Assembly (NCBI RefSeq): GCF_900199205.1
Contig: NZ_OBMJ01000001.1
Location: 2,917,001-2,981,000 of the forward strand
DNA: 64,000 nucleotides
Direction: 5' to 3'
Source of the DNA: Streptomyces sp. 1331.2
GTDB taxonomy: Bacteria; Actinomycetota; Actinomycetes; Streptomycetales; Streptomycetaceae
Position numbers and translations under genes: made by a program. Of the stretch, positions 26,135 to 36,223 are shown piece by piece (the stretch's first letter is position 1; every line of letters begins with the position of its first letter). The notes beneath the pieces are model-generated. The model was given only the letters and a program-made list of their open reading frames with translations, was not told the origin of the DNA and ran no database searches.

Positions 26135-26791
26135 TCACGCGCCGATCCGGTACAGGGAGTGGGTCCACGAGAACGTGTCGTTGTTCACGTAGTACCAGTA
26201 ATCCGCCCAGTTGTAGCGGTAGTTGGACGGCCACGGGTCACCCCAGTAGACCCAGTTGTTGCCGGCGTCGTAGCCGTAGAGGACGTGCATGTGCCCGCCG
26301 CCGGAGCTCCACTGGATGCGGGTCTCCATCGGCCGGTTGGCGTCCACCTCGGTCTGAACGGTGGTGTAGCGCAGATAACCCGTGACGTAGGAGCCCGGGT
26401 TGATGCCGACCCAGCTCAGCCCGTTCTGCACGTCGGCCAGCGTGGCCTGGCTGTTGGGGCAGCTGGAGTTGGTCGAGCGGCCGAACGCCGCGTTGCAGAA
26501 CTGGTTCTGGCTGTAGCTGTAGCCGAACCAGGTCGCGATGGTGTTCCCGCTCGCCGCCCAGCACCAGTTCGTCTGCTGTTGCTGCTGCATGGTGATGTTG
26601 AGCTTCTTGAAGGTGCCGGCCAGATCGGCCGTGCTCCCGGGAGCGGCGGCCTGGCGGACCTGGTGGGGGGCCCGGTCCTGCGTGGGGGTGGCAACCGCGG
26701 GCGCCGCCACCGCGGCGGTGAGCGCCGGGCCCAGCACGCCGAGGGCGAGCACCGAGACCGCACGGCGCAGCCGTATCCGTGGAACTTGCAT
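26135..26791 (-). CDS. Secreted papain-like cysteine protease
   Basis: 218 residues from the ATG at 26791 with AAGGAGG upstream. A signal peptide (RLRRAVSVLALGVLGPALTAAVAAPAVA) precedes a propeptide-like stretch and a papain-like domain. The catalytic Cys lies in QQTNWCWAASGNTIATWFG (about residue 70) preceded by the oxyanion Gln. The His is in GGHMHVLYGYD and an Asp in YWGDPW, the C39-like/papain order. Members of this streptomycete family are extracellular and mostly uncharacterised. Two further cysteines could form a disulphide. Direct repeats upstream may regulate it. Confidence 0.85.
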   Translation of the reverse strand: MQVPRIRLRRAVSVLALGVLGPALTAAVAAPAVATPTQDRAPHQVRQAAAPGSTADLAGTFKKLNITMQQQQQTNWCWAASGNTIATWFGYSYSQNQFCNAAFGRSTNSSCPNSQATLADVQNGLSWVGINPGSYVTGYLRYTTVQTEVDANRPMETRIQWSSGGGHMHVLYGYDAGNNWVYWGDPWPSNYRYNWADYWYYVNNDTFSWTHSLYRIGA

Positions 26792-26912
26792 GGGGGAATT
26801 GCCTCCTTGCACAAGTGCAGTGAGTGCTGTGTGGGGGTGCGGTCCGGATCGCGCCCCGAGCATCGCGCCTCACCCGAGACCGGTCAACGGGCTTGGCGGA
26901 AGCCCAGGTTCA

Positions 26913-26942
26913 GGTGTGAACGGTCGCGATCCGGTGTGAACG
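26913..26942. promoter_or_regulatory. Two GGTGTGAACG direct repeats, 20 bp apart
   Basis: Identical 10-bp copies at 26913-26922 and 26933-26942, two helical turns apart, lie about 120-150 bp upstream of the papain-like protease start. They are a candidate activator site; the regulator is unknown. Confidence 0.4.
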
Positions 26943-26999
26943 AGGCCCCGGAAACCCCCGCGCACCACGGCCCGGACGGTGACAAACCGCCACTCTGAT

Positions 27000-27011
27000 G
27001 TGAATATTCAC
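27000..27011. promoter_or_regulatory. GTGAATATTCAC palindrome
   Basis: A perfect 12-bp palindrome 45 bp before the apparent ATC start at 27056. It could be an operator for the helix-turn-helix-like protein encoded there. Confidence 0.4.
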
Positions 27012-27055
27012 GGTCAAAAGCCGGTCAGCCCGCTTTCCCCTCCGAGGAGGCCGCC

Positions 27056-27988
27056 ATCCAACGCAGCGACCACCCCGACCTCGCCGCCGCCCTGCGCACC
27101 GGCCCGTTCCACCTCGCCCTGCGCACCGCCATCAGCGCCCGCGGCCTCGCGCTGCACCGGATCCGCCGCCACCTCGCCCTGCGCGGCGTCAACGTCGGTC
27201 TCACCAGCCTCAGTTACTGGCAGCAGGGCCGCCGCCGCCCCGAACGCCCCGAATCCCTGCGCGCCGTCGCCGCCCTCGAAGACGTCCTCGACCTGCCCGA
27301 GCACTCCCTCACCCGGCTGCTCGGCCCCCGCCGCGCCGCCGACACCACCCCGGCCGGCCCGCCCGTACGCCCCTACCGCGACCTCATCTCACCGGCCACC
27401 GCCGTCGACGACCTGCTCACCGCCCTCGCCGGCCCACGGGACACCGGCCTGCACACCGTCACCCACATCGAACGCATCCGCATCGGCCCCGACCGCCAAC
27501 TCACCCGCCGCGACTCCCAACACGCCCTGCGCGCCCACCGCGACGGCATCGACCGCTACCTCGCCCTCTACCAGGGCGACCCGGGCAGCGACATCACCAC
27601 GGTCGGCGTCCGCGCCGAGGAGAACTGCCGCCCCGGCCGCATCCGCCGCGACCAGGCTCACCACCTGCTCGCCGCCGAACTCCTCCTCGACCGCCGCCTC
27701 CGCGCCGGCGACACCCACCTGCTCGGCTACGGCTTCGACGACGCCCCCTCCCCCGACCCCAGCTGCGAGTACGTCCGCGGGTTCCACTCCGGCGCCGGCC
27801 AGTACGTCCTCCAGGTCACCTTCCACCCCGCCGCCCTCCCCGTCCGCTGCCACCGCTTCGCCCTCCACTCACCGGGCGAAGAACCGTACGAAACCGAGGA
27901 GTTGACCCTGGACGGCCACCACTGCGTCCACCTGGTCGCCACAGCGCTGCAGCCGTGCATCCTGGGGATCCGGTGGGACTGGGAGTGA
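27056..27988 (+). CDS. Helix-turn-helix-like protein with an apparent ATC start codon
   Basis: The frame is open from just after a stop at 26996-26998 to the stop at 27986-27988, with strong streptomycete codon bias. It contains no ATG or GTG at all, and its only TTG is near the 3' end. A perfect GAGGAGG (27044-27050) stands 5 bp before ATC at 27056, giving 310 residues. The start region reads IQRSDHPDLAAALRTGPFHLALRTAIS, then LALHRIRRHLALRGVNVGLTSLSYWQQGRRRPERPESL, which resembles an XRE-type DNA-binding helix-turn-helix (about residues 25-70). The remaining 230 residues form an unrecognised domain. It is either a true ATC start or an ATG changed to ATC. It converges on the next gene with a 5-bp gap. 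Confidence 0.8.
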   Translation: MQRSDHPDLAAALRTGPFHLALRTAISARGLALHRIRRHLALRGVNVGLTSLSYWQQGRRRPERPESLRAVAALEDVLDLPEHSLTRLLGPRRAADTTPAGPPVRPYRDLISPATAVDDLLTALAGPRDTGLHTVTHIERIRIGPDRQLTRRDSQHALRAHRDGIDRYLALYQGDPGSDITTVGVRAEENCRPGRIRRDQAHHLLAAELLLDRRLRAGDTHLLGYGFDDAPSPDPSCEYVRGFHSGAGQYVLQVTFHPAALPVRCHRFALHSPGEEPYETEELTLDGHHCVHLVATALQPCILGIRWDWE

Positions 27989-27993
27989 GGGGG

Positions 27994-28626
27994 TCAGTGC
28001 GACCAGTACGGATCGGTCACCGGGTCGGTGATCACGTAGCCCCTGGCGTCGCGCGGTGTCCTGGCGAGCGGGGACACGGGCTCGTACTCGTGGGCCGGCT
28101 GGTACAGCACATTGGAGACTTCTGCCCTGATGTTCACCAGGTAGGTCGAATCCTGCTGCGCTTTCGCGTAGAGCGTCAGGAGCGTCTCCCCGCCCACGTG
28201 CCCGATCCCGTCCAGGGCCTGGATCTCACCGGCGGGGTCCGAGCGATCGACAACTCGGCTCCCCAAGGCCTTCCAGGTTTCGGTCACCTGATCCATCAGA
28301 TGCGGCAGCTTCGCCCGCGACACCACGGTCCGCGCGGTGACGATCTCGGTGACGTCCGATCGCATGCTCGGCTCGCCGTCCCAGAGATCGTGCTTCCTCA
28401 TCACCTCGAAGTCGGCCCCCGCATAGGCGAGTGAAGGTGAGATCCCGTCCATGGTGGCGCGCAGGACTCGGTCGATCCGGCTCTTCGCCTCGCTCGTGCC
28501 CAGTCGGCCCGGTCTGTCGGCCAGTGCCAACGGCCCGTATCCGTTGGAGAACAACACCGCACCGACAGACACCAGGACGACGAACGACAGCACGATCGAA
28601 CCGATCACCTTCCAGCGGGCCGTCAT
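27994..28626 (-). CDS. Single-helix membrane or exported protein, coupled to a DUF1023 hydrolase
   Basis: 210 residues from the ATG at 28626, which overlaps the hydrolase stop as ATGA and implies translational coupling. After a short basic N-terminus there is one hydrophobic helix (VIGSIVLSFVVLVSVGAVLFS, about 7-27) with no lipobox cysteine, then a soluble domain with charged helices and a C-terminal strand-rich part. No family was recognised. Because it is translated with the hydrolase, it may be an anchored partner or an immunity-type protein for it; no sequence motif proves this. Confidence 0.78.
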   Translation of the reverse strand: MTARWKVIGSIVLSFVVLVSVGAVLFSNGYGPLALADRPGRLGTSEAKSRIDRVLRATMDGISPSLAYAGADFEVMRKHDLWDGEPSMRSDVTEIVTARTVVSRAKLPHLMDQVTETWKALGSRVVDRSDPAGEIQALDGIGHVGGETLLTLYAKAQQDSTYLVNIRAEVSNVLYQPAHEYEPVSPLARTPRDARGYVITDPVTDPYWSH

Positions 28627-30380
28627 CGGCCCTCCGTCACGTGGACGTCGTCGGGCCTGCCCGAGATGATGGCGGCGATGTTGCCCAGCGAGGGGCCGCC
28701 GGTCTCCGGAGCCAGGTACTTGGTGTGCATCCCGAAGTCCACCCAGCTCCCCGACTTGCTCCAGCCGTCGACGGTGAAGCGCTTCGCCCCGAAGGAGTCG
28801 CTTGCCGGATCCCTCCCGTACCAGAGGTCGTGCGGGTCGGCTCCGATCAGTCCGCCGAAGGGCCAGGGCGCCAACTGGGTCTTCGGCGAGGGGAGCTGGG
28901 TGACCGGGTCGTTGGCGGCCGCGCCCGCCCACACATGGCCGGCGGGCATGCCCAGGTCCGCGGCGTGCTTCACGCCCACACCGGGACTGCCGATGATCAC
29001 CACGTCGTCCGGCAGCGTGTAGTTCCCCTGGTGGGCGGCCATCTTCGTGGCCTGTCCGACGAGGAGCGAGCCGTAACTGTGCCCGATCGAGGTGATGTGC
29101 GGGCACTGGCCGCTCGTGTTGGCCGCCCGGAGCCCGGTGACGAACCTCGCGTAGTCGGGTGCTCCCTTGAGCGCCCGCTCGGGCGTCGTCGCCGTGACGT
29201 CGATGTCCGGCGGGTCGTAACCGAGCCAGATGATGGACGCCACCGATCCGCCGGGTTTGACCTTCTTGTTGGCCTCGCGCCAGACGTTCAACGCGTTCTC
29301 CGCCTCGTTGGTCCCGGGCGTGGTTCCCGGCTTCGCCATACCGAGCGAGTCGGGGGTCGTGGTGATTCCGGGCACGTAGGACGAAATGTCGGTGGCGGTG
29401 TCAGGGTTGCCGAAGGACAGGATCGCGCGGCCCTGGCCTTCGGCGCCGATGCCGATCAGGTAGGTGTGCGGACGGCCGTCCGTCGCCTCGGAGTCCTGCT
29501 TCAGACGTTCCCGAATGGGTTCGAGCTTCTTGTACTCCGCCTCCTCATCCTTCGTGCGAGGACGCCCCAGGTTGTCGAGGTCGTGGATCCGCTTCTCCAG
29601 GTACGCCCGGTTGACCTGGTCCCGCACCTCCGCCGGGATGCCGTCCAGGTTCCCGACCTTCTCCGGGTGGTGGTCGATGAACCACTGCCGGCCCGCCGGG
29701 TCGAGGCCGTTCCACCAGCGGTTGACCTCCGTCGGCGGCGCCCCCGCCGCCGGCATGTCCCTCAGGTACGGCGAGTTCGGCCCGTTCGCCGCCTTCTGGT
29801 CGGCCTCGGCGACCGCGAGGGTCAGGCCCGACTTTCCGGTGGCGTGCTGGGCGAAGCCCCTGAGCAGCGCGGCCAGTGCCTGGTCGGCCGTCCCCGCCTC
29901 GGTGAGGGCGGCGCCGATCCGCGTGGCGATGTCCTCGGCCGCCGTCTTCTGCTTCGCCTCCCAGCTCGCGTCCACCGGGCCGGTCGGCGCGGGCCAGCTC
30001 ACCGCGCCGGTGTCGCTGACGGTCAGGCCCTTCGCCGCTGCGTCGGTGAGGGCCTGCCGGAGCTTCGACTGGGCGAGGCCGAAGAGGTCGGCGTAGTCCC
30101 GCAGGGTCTGGCCGACGGTGGCCAGTTCGATGTCGGCGGCGTGCAGTTGGGTGGTCGTCGCGTCCAGCGAGGGAATGGCGGCATCGGCGGCCGGTCCGCT
30201 CCAACCGGAGGCGTGGACCCGGTCGGTGGTTCCGCTCTTCCAGTCGGCGGTGTGCTGCGCGTACGCCTTGTGCAGCGCGTCGTAGGCGTCGCCCGCCGCG
30301 TGCAGGTCCTCCGGTTTGGCGTTCTTCAGGCTCGCCAGGGCGAGACGGTTCCCTGCTAACTTCTGATCCGGATCAGCCAT
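28623..30380 (-). CDS. Alpha/beta hydrolase (DUF1023) with WXG-like N-terminus and a TTA codon
   Basis: 585 residues. The first 200 are helical with HASGWSGPAADAA; the linker VNRWWNGLDPAGRQWFIDHHPEKVGNLDG follows, then the hydrolase domain with nucleophile Ser435 in GHSYGS and VIIGSPGVGVKHA. It is a clear paralogue of the protein at 7460-9061. Leucine 8 is encoded by TTA, suggesting bldA-dependent expression. The small helical partner gene (30448-30807) is divergent here, whereas in the first locus it precedes the hydrolase in the same direction. A membrane protein gene overlaps the 3' end by 4 bp. Substrate and secretion route are unknown. Confidence 0.88.
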   Translation of the reverse strand: MADPDQKLAGNRLALASLKNAKPEDLHAAGDAYDALHKAYAQHTADWKSGTTDRVHASGWSGPAADAAIPSLDATTTQLHAADIELATVGQTLRDYADLFGLAQSKLRQALTDAAAKGLTVSDTGAVSWPAPTGPVDASWEAKQKTAAEDIATRIGAALTEAGTADQALAALLRGFAQHATGKSGLTLAVAEADQKAANGPNSPYLRDMPAAGAPPTEVNRWWNGLDPAGRQWFIDHHPEKVGNLDGIPAEVRDQVNRAYLEKRIHDLDNLGRPRTKDEEAEYKKLEPIRERLKQDSEATDGRPHTYLIGIGAEGQGRAILSFGNPDTATDISSYVPGITTTPDSLGMAKPGTTPGTNEAENALNVWREANKKVKPGGSVASIIWLGYDPPDIDVTATTPERALKGAPDYARFVTGLRAANTSGQCPHITSIGHSYGSLLVGQATKMAAHQGNYTLPDDVVIIGSPGVGVKHAADLGMPAGHVWAGAAANDPVTQLPSPKTQLAPWPFGGLIGADPHDLWYGRDPASDSFGAKRFTVDGWSKSGSWVDFGMHTKYLAPETGGPSLGNIAAIISGRPDDVHVTEGR

Positions 30381-30447
30381 GAGTGCTCCCCCCAGTACTC
30401 ACCGCTACCATAGCCCACGACTGCCACAGCGACTCCGGGGGGACACC

Positions 30448-30807
30448 ATGGCGGACGGCAACGGATTCACCGTCAAACCGGGCGAGTTGACGGCCGCCGG
30501 GAACAACGCGCTGACGGTGGCCGGGAAAGTCCCGGACGAGACCGCCAAGTTGGCGGAGCCCAGCGACAAGGCCGCCGGGAGCCTGGCGGGTTGGCAGAGC
30601 GGGGTGGCGCTGCAGGGGTGCAGCACCGCCTGGAAGACGCTGCTGGACGGGCTCTCCGGCGACATGAAGACTGCCGGCGGCAACCTGATCACCTGCGCCC
30701 AGACCTACGTGAACGCCGACCACCTGCCTGGGGCGCCCACCGCGACGGGCGTCAGCGACCCGTTCCGGACGAAGGTGATCGGCGTCCATCCCACCAAGGA
30801 CGCGTAA
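30448..30807 (+). CDS. Small helical WXG100-like protein, divergent from its hydrolase
   Basis: 119 residues from the ATG at 30448, preceded by a GGGGGGA box; earlier in-frame codons overlap the hydrolase promoter. The sequence is helical with a central CSTAWKTLLDGL that matches CTGAWHTLLTDL of the protein at 7074-7448. No signal peptide or membrane helix is present. By homology and context it should pair with the DUF1023 hydrolase across the 67-bp divergent promoter. Two cysteines (GCSTAW and LITCAQ) could form a disulphide. It converges on the acetyltransferase with a 5-bp gap. Confidence 0.78.
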   Translation: MADGNGFTVKPGELTAAGNNALTVAGKVPDETAKLAEPSDKAAGSLAGWQSGVALQGCSTAWKTLLDGLSGDMKTAGGNLITCAQTYVNADHLPGAPTATGVSDPFRTKVIGVHPTKDA

Positions 30808-30812
30808 GTCCC

Positions 30813-31541
30813 CTACCGCGCCCGGAAGTCCACGATCAGGCAGTCCTCCACCGGCAGGTACCCGATCTGCTGGTAGATCGAGTTGCTGGTCGGGTTGGAG
30901 AGGTCGGTGTACAGCAGCACCTCCTCTGCTCCCTGGGTGAGGACGTAGGCGGAGGCGGCGGCCGTGACGGCGCTGCCGTAGCCGCGACCCCGGCGGTCGG
31001 TGGGCGTGTAGACCAGGCCGATGCGGGACATCCCGGCGAGCACCGGGGTGCTGGCGGCGAGGGCGACCGGGCGGCCCTCGTCCTCCCACAGGTGGAGTCC
31101 GCCGGCGGCGATCCGCTCGTCCACCGCCCTTGGCACGTTCGGCAGTTCGACCTTCGCCTCGGCGCCGAACTCCCGGTACCAGCGGATCGCCAGGTCACGG
31201 TCGGCCGGTCCGGCCAGTCGGTGACGGCCCGCGGGCGGCCGCGGCGGGTCGGTCAACTCGCCGAGTCGGTACAGCCGTTCGTCGACCCGCACGGACTGCT
31301 CGGTGCCGGTGGCGGCCGTCCAGGCCGCGGCGAAGGCGCGGACCGTGTCCGCCGCGGCGCCGACCCCGGTCACAGTGGTGAACCCGGGCCCGGCGGCGGC
31401 CAGTTCGACCGCCAGCTCGGCCGCCGCGTCCTCCGGCATGAAGGAGAGCCGGGGGTCGAACGGGGGCGTCTGCAGGAAGGCGCCGCCGACCGGACCACCG
31501 TCCCGGAAATCGTCGAGGGAGGTGCTGAAAGTCCAGGTCAT
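30813..31541 (-). CDS. GNAT family N-acetyltransferase
   Basis: 242 residues from the ATG at 31541; the frame is open 12 codons further, but MTWTFSTSLDDF is the better start. The N-terminal half is a divergent GNAT-like lid domain. The C-terminal half has acetyl-CoA motif A (IGLVYTPTDRRGRGYGSAVTAAASAYVLTQG, about 170-200, with R/Q-x-x-G-x-G/A) and motif B (LYTDLSNPTSNSIYQQIGYLPVEDCLIVDF). The acceptor substrate cannot be predicted. It stands alone between the second hydrolase locus and the thioredoxin-fold gene. Confidence 0.88.
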   Translation of the reverse strand: MTWTFSTSLDDFRDGGPVGGAFLQTPPFDPRLSFMPEDAAAELAVELAAAGPGFTTVTGVGAAADTVRAFAAAWTAATGTEQSVRVDERLYRLGELTDPPRPPAGRHRLAGPADRDLAIRWYREFGAEAKVELPNVPRAVDERIAAGGLHLWEDEGRPVALAASTPVLAGMSRIGLVYTPTDRRGRGYGSAVTAAASAYVLTQGAEEVLLYTDLSNPTSNSIYQQIGYLPVEDCLIVDFRAR

Positions 31542-31635
31542 GGCCCATGTTCGCCCCGGCCGGCCCACACCCGCCAACGATTGTTCGCACCCCTTCCGGC
31601 TCCCCGCTCCCGCTCCCCGGTCGCTCGGCCCCCCG

Positions 31636-33563
<1,928 letters not shown>

Positions 33564-33578
<15 letters not shown>

Positions 33579-33728
33579 GTGGCAGGACGCATAGCCCACA
33601 CTCAAGAGAATGGGCACGTCCCGCCGCTTGGCTTCATTGATCGCCTCCTCTCCCCATGGCCACCAATCCACCGGATTGGAGGCGTGCTGGAGCAGGTATG
33701 GCGACGTCGCGTCAGCGAGTCGGTTCAT
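33564..33728 (-). pseudogene. Detached N-terminal fragment of the DUF255 thioredoxin-fold gene
   Basis: 54 codons from the ATG at 33728: [22 protein letters not shown], then a stretch to VGYASCH, the usual N-terminus of DUF255 proteins. The insertion then adds four codons and a TAA stop (33564-33566). Its codons are unlike the body of the gene: about 12 of the 50 codons before the insert end in A or T, while the downstream part has almost none. This points to a chimeric gene formed by recombination with a foreign copy, not simple decay of one gene. Confidence 0.8.
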
Positions 33729-33898
33729 GTCGCTATCGTCCCACGACCGGAAGCATCCACCTATGCCATCCGCGCGGTAGCTCCGAGCGTCTGAAAGCCG
33801 CGAGCTCGGCCGCCCTCGCGGCCGAATGTCCGCAGCGACTCACGACGTCAGGCACGCCCGCACAGTGGCAGTCCTCGTCGCGGACCAGAAGTCGCCTG

Positions 33899-35365
33899 CT
33901 ACCCGGCGAGCGTGGGGCGCCCGGGGGTGCGGCGGCGGTCAGCAGAGCTCCGGTCGTCACGACCGGCGGCAGCGCGGGTACCGGCGGTGCGGGCCGGGCG
34001 GCCGTAGCGGCTCCGGCCGGCGGAGGGGTTGCGCCGTGGCCGTTCGACGACGGGGTCGGCGATCACAGTGGGGATGCCGGTGGGGGTGCGGGCGCCGGTG
34101 ATGCGAGCCAGCTCCTCGCCGCCCGCACTGACCTTGGTGGTCACGGGGGTGATGGCCGCCTTGGCCATCAGGCGGGCCATCTCGCGGCGCTGGGCGGGCA
34201 GCACCAGGGTCACGACGGTCCCGGACTCGCCGGCGCGGGCGGTCCGGCCGCCCCGGTGGAGGTAGTCCTTGTGGTCGCTCGGCGGGTCCAGGTTGACGAC
34301 GAGGTCCAGCCCGTCGACGTGGATTCCGCGGGCGGCGACGTTGGTCGCGATCAGCGCCGTCACCTCGCCGGAGCGAAACTGCTCCAGGGTGCGGGTGCGC
34401 TGGGGCTGGGACTTGCCGCCGTGCAGGGCCGCGGCCTTCACGCCGTTCGTGAGCAGGTACTCCACCAGGCGGTCCGCACCGTGCTTGGTGTCGATGAACA
34501 TGATCACCCCGCCCTCGCGGGAGGCGATGTGGGCGATCGTGGCGTCCTTGTCGAAGGACTGCACCCCCAGCACGTGGTGCTCCATCGTGCTGACAGCCGC
34601 GGTCGACGGGTCCACCGAGTGCGTGACCGGGTCATCGAGGAACCGCCGCACCAGCCGGTCCACGTTGCGGTCCAGGGTCGCGGAGAACAGCATCGTCTGA
34701 CCGTCTTCGGCGACCTGCTCAAGAAGCTCGGTGACCTGGGGAAGGAAGCCCATGTCGGCCATCTGGTCGGCCTCGTCCAGCACCGTGACTCCGACCTGGT
34801 GCAGTTCGCAGTCGCCTCGCTGGATCAGGTCCTTCAACCGCCCCGGGGTGGCCACAACGACCTCCGCCCCGCGGTTCAGCATCCGTGCCTGCCCGCCGAT
34901 CGACATCCCGCCCACCACACTCGCCATCCGCAGCCGGAGAGCACGGGCAAAGGGAGTGAGCGCCTCGGTGACCTGCTGCGCCAACTCACGGGTCGGCACC
35001 AGCACCAACGCCAGCGGGCGGCGCGGCTCGGCCTTGCGCCCGGCGGTGCGGGCCAGCACCGCGAGCCCGAACGCGAGGGTCTTGCCCGAACCGGTCTGCC
35101 CGCGCCCCAGCACGTCGCGGCCTGCGAGCGAGTTCGGCAGCGTCGCCGCCTGGATCGGGAAGGGCACGGTGACGCCCTGGCGGACCAGGACCGACAGCAG
35201 CGCGTCGGGCAGGTCCAACCCCTCGAAGGACGTGACGGCCGGCAGCGCCGGGGAGGTGCTCGCCGGCATCGTGAACTCATCCCGACCGGTGGACCCTTGA
35301 CGGTCGTTCATGCCAGAGGAGCGGCGGTGGGCGTTCTGATACGGGGAACGGCTGGAGCGGTTCAT
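33899..35365 (-). CDS. DEAD-box ATP-dependent RNA helicase
   Basis: 488 residues with all core motifs: Q-motif region (FEGLDLPDALLSVLVRQGVTVPFPIQ), motif I GQTGSGKT, Ia PTRELAQQ, II DEAD in VLDEADQMADMGF, III SAT, IV-VI including RGIHVDGLDLV and HRGGRTARAG. A basic, disordered C-terminus of about 60 residues (RPRRNPSAGRSRYGRPARTAG) probably binds RNA. It unwinds RNA duplexes, often for ribosome assembly or growth in the cold. The next gene upstream encodes a cold shock protein, a pairing seen in many streptomycetes, although each appears to have its own transcript. Confidence 0.95.
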   Translation of the reverse strand: MNRSSRSPYQNAHRRSSGMNDRQGSTGRDEFTMPASTSPALPAVTSFEGLDLPDALLSVLVRQGVTVPFPIQAATLPNSLAGRDVLGRGQTGSGKTLAFGLAVLARTAGRKAEPRRPLALVLVPTRELAQQVTEALTPFARALRLRMASVVGGMSIGGQARMLNRGAEVVVATPGRLKDLIQRGDCELHQVGVTVLDEADQMADMGFLPQVTELLEQVAEDGQTMLFSATLDRNVDRLVRRFLDDPVTHSVDPSTAAVSTMEHHVLGVQSFDKDATIAHIASREGGVIMFIDTKHGADRLVEYLLTNGVKAAALHGGKSQPQRTRTLEQFRSGEVTALIATNVAARGIHVDGLDLVVNLDPPSDHKDYLHRGGRTARAGESGTVVTLVLPAQRREMARLMAKAAITPVTTKVSAGGEELARITGARTPTGIPTVIADPVVERPRRNPSAGRSRYGRPARTAGTRAAAGRDDRSSADRRRTPGRPTLAG

Positions 35366-35652
35366 GCGGGAGACCTTCCTCGGAGCGGCGCGTCACGAGG
35401 AGGACTCGGCCGACGCAGGGCGACGGCGGAAGACCGCGAGGGAACGGGCCGGGAGATGCGATGGGTGGAGCGTGGACGGGAGAACCGTGCGGCACATCAC
35501 CCACCGCGTGGGGTTCGCCGCGCAAGGCGGTAGCGGAGAACCACGGAATGCGCGGCGTCACGTGGTCAGGACGCGGCGCCAGGAGCGGCGCCGTGCGTCT
35601 CGCGTGAGTGGTCGGCGGTGACGGAACCGACAGGTTCCGGACGGCCGGGTGC

Positions 35653-35681
35653 GTTGTCGTGCGACGTGTGTTGTCGTGCGA
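35653..35681. repeat. Two 12-bp copies of GTTGTCGTGCGA, 17-bp period
   Basis: Copies at 35653-35664 and 35670-35681 lie downstream of the csp terminator. The surrounding 35366-35750 holds no gene; it carries this repeat, the csp terminator and the helicase promoter region. Confidence 0.7.
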
Positions 35682-35688
35682 TGCCGAA

Positions 35689-35721
35689 GGGCCCGCACTG
35701 GCATGTAAGCAGTGCGGGCCC
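35689..35721 (-). terminator. Terminator of the cold shock gene
   Basis: Perfect 12-bp stem (35689-35700 with 35710-35721), 9-base loop, 30 bp beyond the csp stop on the minus strand. Confidence 0.85.
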
Positions 35722-35750
35722 CTCGCTGCCAGGCGGGTGCCGTGGCGGTA

Positions 35751-35954
35751 CTACAGCGGGCGAATGTTCTCGGCCTGCGGGCCCTTCTGGCCCTGCGTGA
35801 CGTCGAACTCGACCTTCTGGCCCTCGAGCAGCTCACGGAAGCCGTTGGCCTGGATGTTCGAGAAGTGGGCGAAGACGTCGGGGCCGCCACCCTCCTGCTC
35901 GATGAAGCCGAAGCCCTTCTCCGAGTTGAACCACTTCACAGTGCCATTAGCCAT
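35751..35954 (-). CDS. Cold shock domain protein
   Basis: 67 residues, the full length of a CspA-type protein. RNP1 (KGFGFIE) and RNP2 (VFAHFS) are intact, so it should bind single-stranded RNA/DNA and act as an RNA chaperone. AAGGAGA stands 9 bp before the ATG. The leader is long and structured, as in other csp genes, and a strong terminator follows. It lies between the DEAD-box helicase gene and a short Tudor-like gene. Confidence 0.97.
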   Translation of the reverse strand: MANGTVKWFNSEKGFGFIEQEGGGPDVFAHFSNIQANGFRELLEGQKVEFDVTQGQKGPQAENIRPL

Positions 35955-36223
35955 AAAAAATCTCCTTCAAGGGGCAGTCCGAAGCGCGCGGACCGCGGAC
36001 TTCGAGTACGCCGCATGGAGAACCCGCCCGGGGAAGAGCCGGGGGAACAAAAATGCGCCCGCAACACAGGCAGGCGCACACAAAGTTCATGGGAACCACT
36101 ACTGCAACTGGTACGACTCTAGCAGGCCGGGGCCCGAAACGGGGGGATATTTCACCTCCGGTCCTGCGGGAGCCCGACCTCCGAGGGTATCCATTTCGAG
36201 TTTTCCGGCGCACACTGGCCGGA
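35955..36223 (-). promoter_or_regulatory. Long 5' leader of the cold shock gene
   Basis: About 170 bp separate the csp ATG from a -10-like TAGAGT (minus strand, near 36120). The leader contains AGTCCG/CGGACT arms (35976-35981, 35996-36001) directly before the ribosome binding site, which could gate translation. cspA-type genes are known for thermo-responsive leaders; this function is inferred here. Confidence 0.4.

Noticed and set aside
26979..27905. ATG-started plus-strand frame of 308 codons overlapping the ATC-start gene
   Set aside because: Its product is Pro/Ser/Ala/Thr-rich with no family resemblance, and its third-position composition is wrong. The overlapping frame beginning at 27056 has proper codon bias and a recognisable helix-turn-helix.
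30381..30447. Longer in-frame start of the small WXG100-like protein inside the divergent promoter
   Set aside because: It would overlap the promoter of the hydrolase gene and lacks a ribosome binding site; the ATG at 30448 has one.
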